DNA of 64,000 nt from Spirosoma lacussanchae (GCF_005870035.1 NZ_SWJG01000001.1:1475639-1539638); one strand, 5' to 3'; shown: positions 24,447-33,426, numbered from the stretch's first letter. Numbers and translations: made by a program. Notes: generated from the letters alone by a model not told the origin.

Positions 24447-25427
24447 ATGGCTAATGTACTCTGGCTGCAGGGGGGCGCGTGTAGTGGCAATACTATGTCG
24501 TTCCTGAACGCCGAAGAACCGACGGTCGTCGATCTGGTGACCGATTTCGGCGTCAATATTCTATGGCATCCGTCCATCGGTTTGGAAATCGGCGATCAGG
24601 TCACGCATCTGCTGCAGGACATTCTGGCTGGCCGGGTACAGTGTGACATCCTCGTTTATGAAGGGAGTATCATTCAGGGGCCGAAGAATACCGGTACGAT
24701 GAACTACTTCTGCGAGCGGCCTATGAAAGACTGGGTCCTGGAACTCTCTAAAGTGGTAGGATACGTGGTGGCTATAGGCGACTGCGCCACCTGGGGCGGT
24801 ATTCCGGCGGTGGCTCCCAACCCGAGCGAATCGACCGGAATGCAGTTTCTGAAAACAGCGAAGGGCGGTTTTCTGGGAGCGAACTACGTATCGAAGGGAG
24901 GTCTGCCCGTAATCAACATTCCCGGCTGCCCGGCCCACCCCGACTGGATTACCCAGATACTGGTCGCCATTGCAACGGGGCGGATCGGCGATGTGCTGCT
25001 CGACGATTACCACCGCCCCAAGACATTTTTTACGGATTTTGTACAGACCGGCTGTACCAACGTCATCAGCTTTGCCCAGAAAGTTGACGGTGGCTTTGGC
25101 AAGCGGGGCGGTTGCCTGTTCTACGAAGTGGGGTGCCGGGGTCCCATGACCCGCGCCAGCTGCAACCGGATTCTCTGGAACCGGCAGTCGAGCAAAACCC
25201 GCGCTAACCATCCCTGCCTGGGCTGTACGGAGCCGGGTTTTCCGCATCATGACCTTCAGAAAGGGAGTGTCTTTAAAACCATGCATTACCTCGGCTTCCT
25301 GCCTAAAGACACCCCCACCGGCACTTCTAAACTAGGCTATTACCTACGGGCTGGTTTCGAAAAAGTGGTCTCCGGTACCGAGCGCACCATCGGTGTAAAG
25401 CAACCCCAGTTCGATTCATCCAAATAA
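24447..25427 (+). CDS. [NiFe]-hydrogenase small subunit, group 1h/1l type
   Basis: A 326-aa electron-transfer subunit carrying iron-sulfur clusters. LWLQGGACSGNTMSFLNAEEP near the start holds Cys12. The second Cys of the usual CxxC is Asn, a feature of group 1h enzymes, whose proximal cluster has one non-Cys ligand. GDCATWGGIPA, NIPGCPAHPDW and the C-terminal block with CLFYEVGCRGP, CNRILWN and PCLGCTEPGFP supply further ligands. There is no Tat signal and no C-terminal membrane helix. Enzymes of groups 1h and 1l oxidise hydrogen at atmospheric levels in air; which of the two this is needs a tree. The large subunit follows after 95 bases. Confidence 0.9.
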   Translation: MANVLWLQGGACSGNTMSFLNAEEPTVVDLVTDFGVNILWHPSIGLEIGDQVTHLLQDILAGRVQCDILVYEGSIIQGPKNTGTMNYFCERPMKDWVLELSKVVGYVVAIGDCATWGGIPAVAPNPSESTGMQFLKTAKGGFLGANYVSKGGLPVINIPGCPAHPDWITQILVAIATGRIGDVLLDDYHRPKTFFTDFVQTGCTNVISFAQKVDGGFGKRGGCLFYEVGCRGPMTRASCNRILWNRQSSKTRANHPCLGCTEPGFPHHDLQKGSVFKTMHYLGFLPKDTPTGTSKLGYYLRAGFEKVVSGTERTIGVKQPQFDSSK

Positions 25428-25522
25428 TGAACCGTTGCGTGATTGGCGTAACCCGCCGGTTGCGCTGCTAGCGACCTGTGGGCGGTTCATTCATGCATTC
25501 ACTCCGTAAAGAACGACCAACA

Positions 25523-27118
25523 ATGGCAACCCAGAAAGAACTGAATATTTCGCCCGTAGGGCGGGTTGAGGGCGACCTCGACGTAAAAGTATATATGGAA
25601 GATGGCGTGGTAACGCGGGCGCACACGCAGGCGGCCATGTTCCGGGGTTTTGAGAAAATCATGGAAGGCAAAGACCCGCAGTCGGGCCTGATCGTCACTC
25701 CCCGTATCTGTGGCATCTGTGGCGGTTCGCACCTGTACTGCGCTTCGTCGGCGCTCGACACGGCCTGGCAAACCACCCTGCCGCCCAACGCGTTGCTGCT
25801 GCGGGCCATTGGTCAGGCAACGGAAACCATTCAGAGTATTCCGCGCTGGTTCTATGCCATTTTTGCTACCGATATGGCCAATAAGAAGTTTGCCAACAAG
25901 CCGCTCTACGATGAGGTCGTTCGCCGGTTTGCGGCCTACGTGGGAACCTCGTTTCAGAAAGGAGTAACGGCCAGCGGCAGACCCGTAGAGGTGTATGCTC
26001 TCTTCGGGGGTCAGTGGCCGCACTCCAGCTATATGGTACCGGGTGGGGTTATGTGCGCGCCCACACTCAAGGACGTTACCCGGGCCCACGCCATCATGAA
26101 CCAGTTTCGGAAAGACTGGCTCGAGAGTATCTGGCTGGGCGCCCCCATCGAGCGGTATATGCAGGTAAAAAGCTGGGACGACTTGCTGGCGTATATTGAC
26201 GAGAACGAATCGCAGCGCAACTCCGACCTGGGCCTGTTTGTGAGGGCTAGCCTGGAGTTTGGCCTGCACAAGTTTGGCCAGGGCGTCGGCAAATTCGTTG
26301 CCTACGGGACCTATCTGCATAAAGACCACTACCAGAAACCAACGGTCGATGGACGAAACGCGGCTCTTATCAGCCGGAGCGGCTTCTTCGACGGCACGAA
26401 TTACAGCGTGTTCGACCATATGAAAATTAAGGAGCACGTGCTGCACACCTGGTTTGAGGATGTACCCCCGGCACACCCCTGGGAAGAGCCATTGCCAACG
26501 CCCCTGCCGTCGCAGAACCTGCACAGTACCGATTTTGGCGGGAAATACAGCTGGTCGAAGGCGCCCCGCTACATGGACTATGCGGCTGAAGCCGGTCCAC
26601 TGTCGCGGGTGCTCATGAACGCGAACCCCGACAATCTACTGTCTCATCAAATCTATGATCCGCTCTTCGGCGATGTATACAAGCAGCTGGGCGCTAACGT
26701 GTTTACCCGTACCCTGGCACGGCTGCACGAGGCTCCGCGGCTGTATACGCTGATTGATGAATGGCTTCGGCAGATCGATCTGAACAGCGAGTTTTACATC
26801 AAGCCCGAAGAAAAGGACGGTAAAGGATTTGGCGCCACCGAAGCGGCCCGGGGCGCGCTGGCCCACTGGATCGAGATCGAAAATGGCGTGATCAAGAACT
26901 ACCAGGTTATGGCACCCACTACCTGGAACGTTGGTCCCAACGACGACCGGGGTAACCCCGGCCCGATCGAAGCCGCGCTGGAAGGCACTGAAATCGAAGA
27001 CCCACACGACCCCGTTGAGGTCGGTATGGTGGCCCGCTCGTTCGATTCGTGCCTGGTTTGTACTGTTCATGCCCACGATGCCCAGTCCGGCAAGGAGCTA
27101 GCCAACTTTAAATTGTGA
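25523..27118 (+). CDS. [NiFe]-hydrogenase large subunit, group 1h/1l type
   Basis: A 531-aa catalytic subunit that binds the Ni-Fe(CN)2CO centre. The N-terminal nickel motif RICGICGG has Cys63 and Cys66. The C-terminal motif reads DSCLVCTVH with Cys510, Cys513 and His516, followed by 15 residues that the maturation protease should remove. DS in place of the usual DP is a variation. The ATG at 25523 gives the normal start (KELNISPVGRVEGD); an in-frame ATG at 25478 would add 15 residues and is less likely. It pairs with the small subunit and is followed by the protease gene after about 54 bases. Confidence 0.93.
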   Translation: MATQKELNISPVGRVEGDLDVKVYMEDGVVTRAHTQAAMFRGFEKIMEGKDPQSGLIVTPRICGICGGSHLYCASSALDTAWQTTLPPNALLLRAIGQATETIQSIPRWFYAIFATDMANKKFANKPLYDEVVRRFAAYVGTSFQKGVTASGRPVEVYALFGGQWPHSSYMVPGGVMCAPTLKDVTRAHAIMNQFRKDWLESIWLGAPIERYMQVKSWDDLLAYIDENESQRNSDLGLFVRASLEFGLHKFGQGVGKFVAYGTYLHKDHYQKPTVDGRNAALISRSGFFDGTNYSVFDHMKIKEHVLHTWFEDVPPAHPWEEPLPTPLPSQNLHSTDFGGKYSWSKAPRYMDYAAEAGPLSRVLMNANPDNLLSHQIYDPLFGDVYKQLGANVFTRTLARLHEAPRLYTLIDEWLRQIDLNSEFYIKPEEKDGKGFGATEAARGALAHWIEIENGVIKNYQVMAPTTWNVGPNDDRGNPGPIEAALEGTEIEDPHDPVEVGMVARSFDSCLVCTVHAHDAQSGKELANFKL

Positions 27119-27172
27119 ATGAGTGGCCCAGTCCAGCGTCACGCCATCACTCATGCACTCAATTGCTCATCT

Positions 27173-27643
27173 ATGAAAACCGCCATCATGGGTTTTGGGA
27201 ATCCCGTTCGGAGCGACGACGGGATTGGCTGCTACGTCATCGACCGGCTCCGGGCCACGCTCGGGTCGGTCGATGACGTCAGTTTGTTCGACATGGGTAC
27301 GTCGGCTTTCGAGGTACTGTTCCAGCTGCAGGGCCACGAGCGCATCCTGATCGTTGATGCCGTCGTAAACACCGGCGAACCACCGGGTACGCTTTACAAA
27401 GTACCGGCCCAGGCAGTGGAAGCGGCCATTCAGGATGATCCGATGGTGTTTTTGCACAGCCTCAAGTGGGACCAGGCGCTGTCGTATGCCCGCAAAATCC
27501 TGCGCGATCAGTACCCCGACGATGTACAGGTCTACCTGATTGCAGTCGACAATACCCGCCTGGACGTTGACCTCTCCGAATCGGTCCGGGCCGCCGGCGA
27601 TCGGGTCGTTGACCTGATTCTGGGCGATATGGTTCCGGGCTGA
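27173..27643 (+). CDS. Hydrogenase maturation endopeptidase (HyaD/HybD family)
   Basis: A 156-aa cytosolic protease that trims the C-terminus of the large subunit after nickel insertion. MGFGNPVRSDDGIGCYV is the family's N-terminal GxGNxxxxDDGxG motif. ILIVDAVVNTGEPPGT and FLHSLKWDQAL (with the metal-binding His) complete the pattern. The ATG at 27173 is used because the frame upstream to 27119 lacks family similarity. It is specific to the large subunit encoded just upstream. Confidence 0.88.
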   Translation: MKTAIMGFGNPVRSDDGIGCYVIDRLRATLGSVDDVSLFDMGTSAFEVLFQLQGHERILIVDAVVNTGEPPGTLYKVPAQAVEAAIQDDPMVFLHSLKWDQALSYARKILRDQYPDDVQVYLIAVDNTRLDVDLSESVRAAGDRVVDLILGDMVPG

Positions 27644-27694
27644 ATCCCCGATTCGGCAGCAGCGTGAACAGCCATCACATGATATCATTGACCA

Positions 27695-28000
27695 ATGGTA
27701 CGACTGAAAAACAGCCACCTGCATATCGATGCATCGGTGGTCAGGACGGCTTTCGGTAACGATCCGCAGGTGAGTCTGGTGTACTATCCCGACCGGCAGA
27801 CCTTACTGGTTGCCGGCAAATCGAAAGCGTTTTTCGAGAAGATACATAAAACTGACTGGGTCGTACTGAAAGACCGGAACCTGCTGGGCGACAAAACAAT
27901 ACTCCTGCGAGAGATCCTGATCGATCACGACATCGACGATACCGACCGGGAACTCACCTACGACCTGAAGACGACGGGTATTCTATCCGTTCACCTCTAG
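27695..28000 (+). CDS. Hydrogenase-operon protein of unknown function
   Basis: A 101-aa soluble protein with alternating strands and charged loops (LKNSHLHIDASVV, VSLVYYPDRQTLLVAGKSKAFFEKI, DRELTYDLKTTGILSVHL). No cysteine motif and no membrane segment. I do not recognise a family. It lies between the maturation protease and the helical-repeat protein with short gaps, so it is almost certainly part of the hydrogenase operon and may be an assembly or stability factor. Confidence 0.65.
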   Translation: MVRLKNSHLHIDASVVRTAFGNDPQVSLVYYPDRQTLLVAGKSKAFFEKIHKTDWVVLKDRNLLGDKTILLREILIDHDIDDTDRELTYDLKTTGILSVHL

Positions 28001-28015
28001 CGTTTCTGACTCATT

Positions 28016-29515
28016 ATGATTTATCTGACCCTGGCTACCGATAATCCGACGAGTGTTCAATCCATTATAGATGCCGAGTTTCGCCTGAACGAACTGATAA
28101 AGGTATGCTCCTTATCGGATGCCCCGCCCGACAGCCTGACCATTCGGGAGGAAACCATCGAGCTACCCCTCGACTGGGCGCAGCGCTTGCCGCCCGTACT
28201 GTTGCCCAGCCCCCTGCGCTGTACACCTGATACGCTGCTGGCTGTTGTGTACCTTTACCTCGGCAACTGGGAGAATGTATACGAACACGCCCAATACGAC
28301 CGTCATCTGGCCGACGCCCTTGACCTGATCAACCGGCTACAGGCGGGCGTTTCGGTCGAATTGCCGGCTGCACCCGTCAACGGGTCCGGGAGTTTTGACC
28401 ACTATCGGCGGTGGCATAACCGAGCCGTAGCGGCTCACTACGGACTCATCGATACACCCGAAGAAACCATCCGACAGGCCTACCAGGCAGCTATCAGCCA
28501 GGCGCCCGACGCCGGGCACCGGGCATTCACGACCCGCCATTATGCTACCTTTCTGGCCGACCTGGGTCAGCTTGCCGAAGCCGATCAGCTGATAACGGAG
28601 GTTGCCAAAGCGGGTCTCTCTACCGATGCCGCAATCGAGTTGCTGGCTGTGCAGACGAGTATCTGGCTGCAGCAGCTCACCGTTCCGTACGACGAAGCGC
28701 TGCTGACCCAAACCAAAGACGGTTTATGGCGGGTGCTGCAACATTACGAAGGGCAGCACCGGCTGCCGCAGGTGGGCATGTTGCTCCTCGACGCGGCTCA
28801 GGTGGCTAATTTTCAGAACAGCTTCGCCGAAGCGCTGGGCTACCTGAGCCGCGCCATCAACCTGTTTCGGGAAGAAGAGTTGCCCGAACTGGTGGCTAAC
28901 GCCCAGTACCGGAAAGGCATTCTACTGTATACCTGGGCGCAGCATGGTAATCCGCAATTTTACCGGCCGGCCATGGAAGCGTATCAGGAAGCGCTCAAGC
29001 TGTTTACCCAGCAAAACGCCCCCGCCATCTTTGCCGATATTCAGCATCATCTGGGCGTGATCTACGCCAAAATTCCCGACGAAGCCCGCAAGAAAGGTAT
29101 CTGGGCCGCTATATCGTCGAGTTCGTTCAAACACGCGCTGGCCTACTATACTAAAGAAGCGTTTCCGTACGAATACGCCACAATCTGCAACCACTTCGCC
29201 AATGCCATGACCAGCTATCCGCAGGCGGCCCGATCTGATAATTATGCCAAAGCCATTGGGCTGTACCGCGATGCGCTGACGATCCGTACGGCAGACCGAT
29301 ATCCGTATGAGCGGGCGCTGACTATTCTGAATTACCTCGAAGCGGGCTGGTACGTAGGTGAAGATGATCCGCAGCACCAACGAACTCTCTATGCGGATAT
29401 GGTCCGAAAGGCTCGGGAGGTCAGCAGGCTGGTCGAGGACGAAAACCTGATTCGGGAGGCTGATCAGCATCTGCTTAAACTGGCTGATATTCAACAGGAT
29501 ATTTTATCTGTCTAA
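28016..29515 (+). CDS. TPR-like helical-repeat protein in the hydrogenase operon
   Basis: A 499-aa soluble protein made of repeated helix pairs, seen most clearly from residue about 150 (EETIRQAYQAAISQAPDAGHRAFTTRHYATFLADLGQLAEAD, later FQNSFAEALGYLSRAINLFREE and YRPAMEAYQEALKLFTQQNAP), matching tetratricopeptide-type repeats. Residues 1-90 are different and may be a separate domain. It starts 15 bases after the 101-aa gene. From memory, TPR-like proteins accompany other group 1h-type loci. A scaffold role in assembling or placing the enzyme is likely but unproven. Confidence 0.75.
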   Translation: MIYLTLATDNPTSVQSIIDAEFRLNELIKVCSLSDAPPDSLTIREETIELPLDWAQRLPPVLLPSPLRCTPDTLLAVVYLYLGNWENVYEHAQYDRHLADALDLINRLQAGVSVELPAAPVNGSGSFDHYRRWHNRAVAAHYGLIDTPEETIRQAYQAAISQAPDAGHRAFTTRHYATFLADLGQLAEADQLITEVAKAGLSTDAAIELLAVQTSIWLQQLTVPYDEALLTQTKDGLWRVLQHYEGQHRLPQVGMLLLDAAQVANFQNSFAEALGYLSRAINLFREEELPELVANAQYRKGILLYTWAQHGNPQFYRPAMEAYQEALKLFTQQNAPAIFADIQHHLGVIYAKIPDEARKKGIWAAISSSSFKHALAYYTKEAFPYEYATICNHFANAMTSYPQAARSDNYAKAIGLYRDALTIRTADRYPYERALTILNYLEAGWYVGEDDPQHQRTLYADMVRKAREVSRLVEDENLIREADQHLLKLADIQQDILSV

Positions 29516-29550
29516 GGGCCGGTGCTACCAAGCAATGTCTTTCTTTGATA

Positions 29551-29574
29551 CAATTAGAAATATTTTTCTAATTG
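29551..29574. promoter_or_regulatory. Palindromic operator upstream of hypA
   Basis: Half-site CAATTAGAAATA (29551-29562) followed by its near-perfect complement (29563-29574) with one mismatched pair. It shares AATTAGAAA and TTTTTCTAATT with the operator at 24359. A weaker -7 match, TATCTTTC, lies at 29590-29597, so the site again falls over the -33 region. Its presence also argues against starting hypA at 29535. Confidence 0.65.
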
Positions 29575-29636
29575 GGTGTTCGTTTTACGTATCTTTCACT
29601 AATCAAAGATTAATTTTACCCATTACCAGTTGTCCT

Positions 29637-29978
29637 ATGCACGAGATATCGCTGGTCCGGACTATTCTCCGGACGCTCGAGGATGAGTTTCCGGCTGATA
29701 TGGACCGGGTTCGGGGTATCTATCTGAAGGCGGGGCTGCTGGCCAACGTGCAGCCTATCCTGATGCAGAACGCGTTTCAGGCCGTGGTGGCAGATGAGCC
29801 CCGGTACCAGCAGACGAGTCTGCACGTTGAGGTGCTGCCGATTCTGATCCGCTGCGACGACTGCGGAAAAACAACCCAGGTGCAACAGTATCGATTCATC
29901 TGTACGTGTGGCAAACCCAGTCGCAACGTCATACAGGGCGAAGAGCTGCTGATCAGTAAAGTAGAATTTGACGATTGA
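29637..29978 (+). CDS. hypA: Hydrogenase nickel incorporation protein HypA
   Basis: A 113-aa protein that delivers nickel to the large subunit together with HypB. MHEISLV at the start holds the nickel ligand His2. The zinc site is Cys73-x2-Cys76 and Cys89-x-Cys91: the second pair is CTC, one residue shorter than the usual CPxC. The ATG at 29637 is required for the conserved N-terminus; the frame open from 29535 would include the operator palindrome. It is first in a hypABFCDE order, about 120 bases after the helical-repeat gene. Confidence 0.9.
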   Translation: MHEISLVRTILRTLEDEFPADMDRVRGIYLKAGLLANVQPILMQNAFQAVVADEPRYQQTSLHVEVLPILIRCDDCGKTTQVQQYRFICTCGKPSRNVIQGEELLISKVEFDD

Positions 29979-30071
29979 GTACCCGGAACTGACTGACTCA
30001 CTGTGGGTATCGGGTGGGACATGCCCGTTCGGCCCGCCACCTGGTTTTCAGCCAGCTAATAACAACCAGCC

Positions 30072-30791
30072 ATGACCACCGTAAAACCGAAATCCAATCA
30101 GGCCTCTGTCGGGTCTGTACAGTGCGAAAATACAACGCTTAACCTGCTCAAGGTAAATGATTTCGTGGCCCGGGCCATACGCGACCGCCTGCCCGACATA
30201 CTCGTCATCAACGTCTGTTCATCGCCGGGGAGCGGCAAAACCACCCTCATGCAGGAAACCGGTAAGCGCCTGCGCGACCGGCTCAACATGGCCGTTCTGG
30301 TCGGTGATCCAGAAACCGAACGCGACGCTATCCGGATGCGGGAGGTAGGCATCAACGCGCTGCAAATCGTTACGGGCGGTATGTGCCACATCGAAGCCCA
30401 GATGATCTATCAGGCGCTGGATCATATCGATCTGACGGGAGTCGATCTGCTTTTCATCGAAAACGTGGGCAACCTGGTTTGCCCGGCTGCGTTCGATCTG
30501 GGCGAAGACCTGCGCGTTACCCTGCTGGCATCCACCGAAGGAGACGACAAACCCAAAAAGTACCCGCGTATGTTCCTGACCAGCGAGCTGATGGTGGTCT
30601 CGAAAGCCGATCTGCTCCCGTACGTACCCTTCAGCGTAGCCAACGTAGTTCAGGACGCCCGCGAGGTGAATCCGGATATTGACGTACTGACCATTTCCAG
30701 CCTGACCGGCGAAGGGATCGATGCCTGGTGCGACTGGCTGCTAACCAAAGTAGCCGAGAAAAAAGGGGTATTGACCAGTCCGGCTGCCTGA
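30072..30791 (+). CDS. hypB: Hydrogenase nickel incorporation GTPase HypB
   Basis: A 239-aa GTPase that drives nickel insertion with HypA. The P-loop SSPGSGKTT is at residues about 50-58. GDPETERDAIRM, FIENVGNLVCPAAFDLGED and VVSKADLLPY are the further G motifs. The metal-binding GxGCHLDAH motif reads GGMCHIEAQ: Cys and the first His are kept and the second His is Gln. There is no N-terminal CxxCGC or His-rich stretch, so it probably does not store nickel. hypF follows after about 50 bases. Confidence 0.93.
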   Translation: MTTVKPKSNQASVGSVQCENTTLNLLKVNDFVARAIRDRLPDILVINVCSSPGSGKTTLMQETGKRLRDRLNMAVLVGDPETERDAIRMREVGINALQIVTGGMCHIEAQMIYQALDHIDLTGVDLLFIENVGNLVCPAAFDLGEDLRVTLLASTEGDDKPKKYPRMFLTSELMVVSKADLLPYVPFSVANVVQDAREVNPDIDVLTISSLTGEGIDAWCDWLLTKVAEKKGVLTSPAA

Positions 30792-30842
30792 TTGCCAATT
30801 CATTCTGTAAACGACCTCCCGGCATACAGCGGTACATAACTC

Positions 30843-33176
30843 ATGACGTTTCATCTGCATATCACCGGCCTGGTTCAGGGAGTGGGGTTCAGGCCCTTCG
30901 TCTGGCAACTGGCGCGCGCCATGAGCCTCACCGGTACCGTCAGCAACGGCCCCGATGGTGTCCATGTCTACCTGAATGCAGACGCCGAGACTGCCCAACA
31001 GTTTAAGAAACGAATACAGGCCGAAGCACCTGAATTGGCTCGTATCCAGTCCATAAAAGTAAACCCAACCACTCCTCTTCTTTATCCGGATTTCTCGATC
31101 ATCCACAGCCGGTCGGAGGGGCAGGCGTCCTTACTCCTGACCCCCGACCTGGCCTTGTGCGATACCTGCCGGACGGAGCTGATGGATTCGGTTAGCCGTC
31201 GGTTCAACTACGCCTTTACGACCTGTACGCACTGCGGACCGCGGTATTCAATCAGCCATGCGTTGCCGTATGACCGCCCGGCTACAACGATGGCCGACTT
31301 TGGTATGTGTGCTGCCTGCGAAGCTGAATATCACGATCCCGCAAACCGTCGGTACTACGCACAAACCAATTCCTGCCCAGACTGTGCCGTTACGATGAGC
31401 CTGTACGACCAGGCGGGGCAATGCGTCTCAGCCGATCAGACGACAGTCATTGAGCAGGCGGTGGCGCAGATAAAAGCCGGACATACGGTTGCGGTAAAAG
31501 GAATAGGCGGGTACCTGCTGCTGTGCGATGCCGCCAGCCCCGACGCTATTGCTCAGCTTCGCCGACGGAAGCATCGCCCAACGAAACCCCTGGCGGTGAT
31601 GTACCCCTCGGCGGAGGCAATTCGGCAGGATTGCTCGTGTCGGACCGACGAGCTAAGCTGGTTGCAAAGGTCAGCGTCCCCCATTGTCCTTCTCGACATA
31701 CTGGCCGAACCAGCCTCGCAGCTGGCCTGGGAGGCTCTGGCCCCCGGTCTGGGGCAATTGGGTGTCCTACTACCCTACGCGCCCCTGTTAGCCCTGCTGG
31801 CCCAGCAGTTTAACCGGCCGCTGGTGGCCACCAGCGGTAACATCAGTGGGTCGCCCATTGCGTATACCGACGAGCAGGCCACTGGTCAGCTACCGGCCGT
31901 GGCCGATTATGTCCTGACCCACAACCGGACCATTATGGTGCCGCAGGACGACTCGGTTGTGCGTCTGTCGCGGGTGTACCGGCAACCAATTATGATACGC
32001 CGATCGCGGGGATTTGCGCCAACGTTTCTGGGCGAGTCCGGTGCAACGTCGGCGAATATACTGGCCCTGGGAGCCTCGCTGAAGGGCACATTTGCCTGGC
32101 AGCTTCGGGGCAATACCTACATCAGCCAGTATCTGGGTGATCTGGAGAGCTACGATACACAAACCAATTTTCGCGCTACCCTGCATCATTTCCTGCGCCT
32201 GTTCGACGCCCGGCCCGATCGGCTGGTGGCCGATCAGCACGACGGGTATTTCTCCACGCAGCTGGCTCGCGAACTGGCGGCTGGCTGGGGTATTCCGCTT
32301 ACGCTGGTGCAGCATCACGAAGCGCATCTGGCGGCTGTACTCGCCGAGAATGACCTACTCACCATTCCCGATCCCGTTCTGGGTGTTATCTGGGACGGCA
32401 CCGGCTATGGCACCGACGGACAAATATGGGGCGGTGAGTTTATGTCGTACCAGGATGGAATAGTTCACCGGGTTACCCATTTCGATTATTTCCCGGCTTT
32501 GCTGGGCGATAAAATGCCCCGCGAACCCCGGTTGTCTGCCTTGTCGCTAGCCTACGAAATGCCCGGTGCCGCTGCCCTGCTTCACCAAAAATTCACCCCT
32601 GCCGAGTGGACGTTGTACCATAAAATGCTGCCCGCGCATCGGCTCTCGACCAGCAGCGTAGGTCGTTTGTTCGATGCCGTAGCGGCTTTGGTGGGGCTGG
32701 CTGATCGGGTAAGCTACGAGGGCGAAGCCGCTCTCCTGCTCGAAGAACAGGCTGGCCGTTACGTGCGGCAATACGGCTTCCGGGCCGCGCGGTCGTACCT
32801 GCCGGTGTCGTGGGCAGGGCCGACTGTACCAACCCGGTCTATTATTGGCGGGGTCATAGCCGACGTGCTGGCCGGAAAACCCACCGCTGCGATAGCCGCC
32901 CGGTTTCATGCCACCCTTGTGGCTACGGTATCGGCGGTAGCCCGGTGTGAGGGTGTGCATCAGCTGGCGTTTAGTGGGGGCGTATTTCAGAATGCCCTGC
33001 TGGTCGACTGGCTCCGGTACGACCTGGACGCTGCTTACCAACTTTATTTCCACCGGCAGCTCTCGCCCAACGACGAATGCATTTCGTTCGGGCAGCTGAT
33101 CCGATCTACCCTGCAACCGGACCGATTCTCACCTGTACAAACCGAAACTGATTATGTGCTTAGCCATTCCCGGTAA
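30843..33176 (+). CDS. hypF: Carbamoyltransferase HypF
   Basis: A 777-aa enzyme that makes the cyanide ligands of the active site from carbamoyl phosphate. Domains in order: acylphosphatase (HITGLVQGVGFRPFVW, residues about 4-90); a double zinc finger with four CxxC pairs (CDTC, CTHC, CAAC, CPDC, about 105-185); a YrdC-like domain (about 200-385, KGIGGYLLLCDA, KHRPTKPLAVM, TSGNISGSPI); and a Kae1-like domain (about 400-770, VQHHEAHLAAVLAE, WDGTGYGTDGQIWGGEF, FSGGVFQNALL). Length and order are normal. Its last 23 bases overlap hypC. Confidence 0.95.
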   Translation: MTFHLHITGLVQGVGFRPFVWQLARAMSLTGTVSNGPDGVHVYLNADAETAQQFKKRIQAEAPELARIQSIKVNPTTPLLYPDFSIIHSRSEGQASLLLTPDLALCDTCRTELMDSVSRRFNYAFTTCTHCGPRYSISHALPYDRPATTMADFGMCAACEAEYHDPANRRYYAQTNSCPDCAVTMSLYDQAGQCVSADQTTVIEQAVAQIKAGHTVAVKGIGGYLLLCDAASPDAIAQLRRRKHRPTKPLAVMYPSAEAIRQDCSCRTDELSWLQRSASPIVLLDILAEPASQLAWEALAPGLGQLGVLLPYAPLLALLAQQFNRPLVATSGNISGSPIAYTDEQATGQLPAVADYVLTHNRTIMVPQDDSVVRLSRVYRQPIMIRRSRGFAPTFLGESGATSANILALGASLKGTFAWQLRGNTYISQYLGDLESYDTQTNFRATLHHFLRLFDARPDRLVADQHDGYFSTQLARELAAGWGIPLTLVQHHEAHLAAVLAENDLLTIPDPVLGVIWDGTGYGTDGQIWGGEFMSYQDGIVHRVTHFDYFPALLGDKMPREPRLSALSLAYEMPGAAALLHQKFTPAEWTLYHKMLPAHRLSTSSVGRLFDAVAALVGLADRVSYEGEAALLLEEQAGRYVRQYGFRAARSYLPVSWAGPTVPTRSIIGGVIADVLAGKPTAAIAARFHATLVATVSAVARCEGVHQLAFSGGVFQNALLVDWLRYDLDAAYQLYFHRQLSPNDECISFGQLIRSTLQPDRFSPVQTETDYVLSHSR

Positions 33177-33426
33177 AATAAAATCCATTGGATACCAGTA
33201 CGATGGGCTGGTACGTATGGCCCAGGTGTCGTTTGGCGGCATCACGAAAGAAGCCAGTCTGGACATGGTCCCTCATGCCGACGTGGGAGACTATGTTCTG
33301 GTGCATGTGGGCGTAGCCATTAGCGTTGTTGACGAAGAAGAGGCCCGGAAGTCGTTCCAGTACCTGGCCGAGATAGGGGAGCTGGACGAGTTGGTAGAGA
33401 GCAGCCAGATTGACCGTAACCACTGA
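33154..33426 (+). CDS. hypC: Hydrogenase maturation chaperone HypC
   Basis: A 90-aa chaperone that carries the Fe(CN)2CO unit with HypD to the large subunit. It starts MCLAIPGKI, with the essential Cys2 exposed after Met removal, and continues with the small beta-barrel pattern VSFGGITKEASLDMVPHADVGDYVLVHVGVAISVVDEEEA. It overlaps hypF by 23 bases and hypD by one base, so the three are translationally coupled. Confidence 0.95.
   Translation: MCLAIPGKIKSIGYQYDGLVRMAQVSFGGITKEASLDMVPHADVGDYVLVHVGVAISVVDEEEARKSFQYLAEIGELDELVESSQIDRNH

Noticed and set aside
29535..29636. An upstream start for hypA
   Set aside because: It would place the operator palindrome and promoter inside the gene and hide the essential MHE N-terminus.
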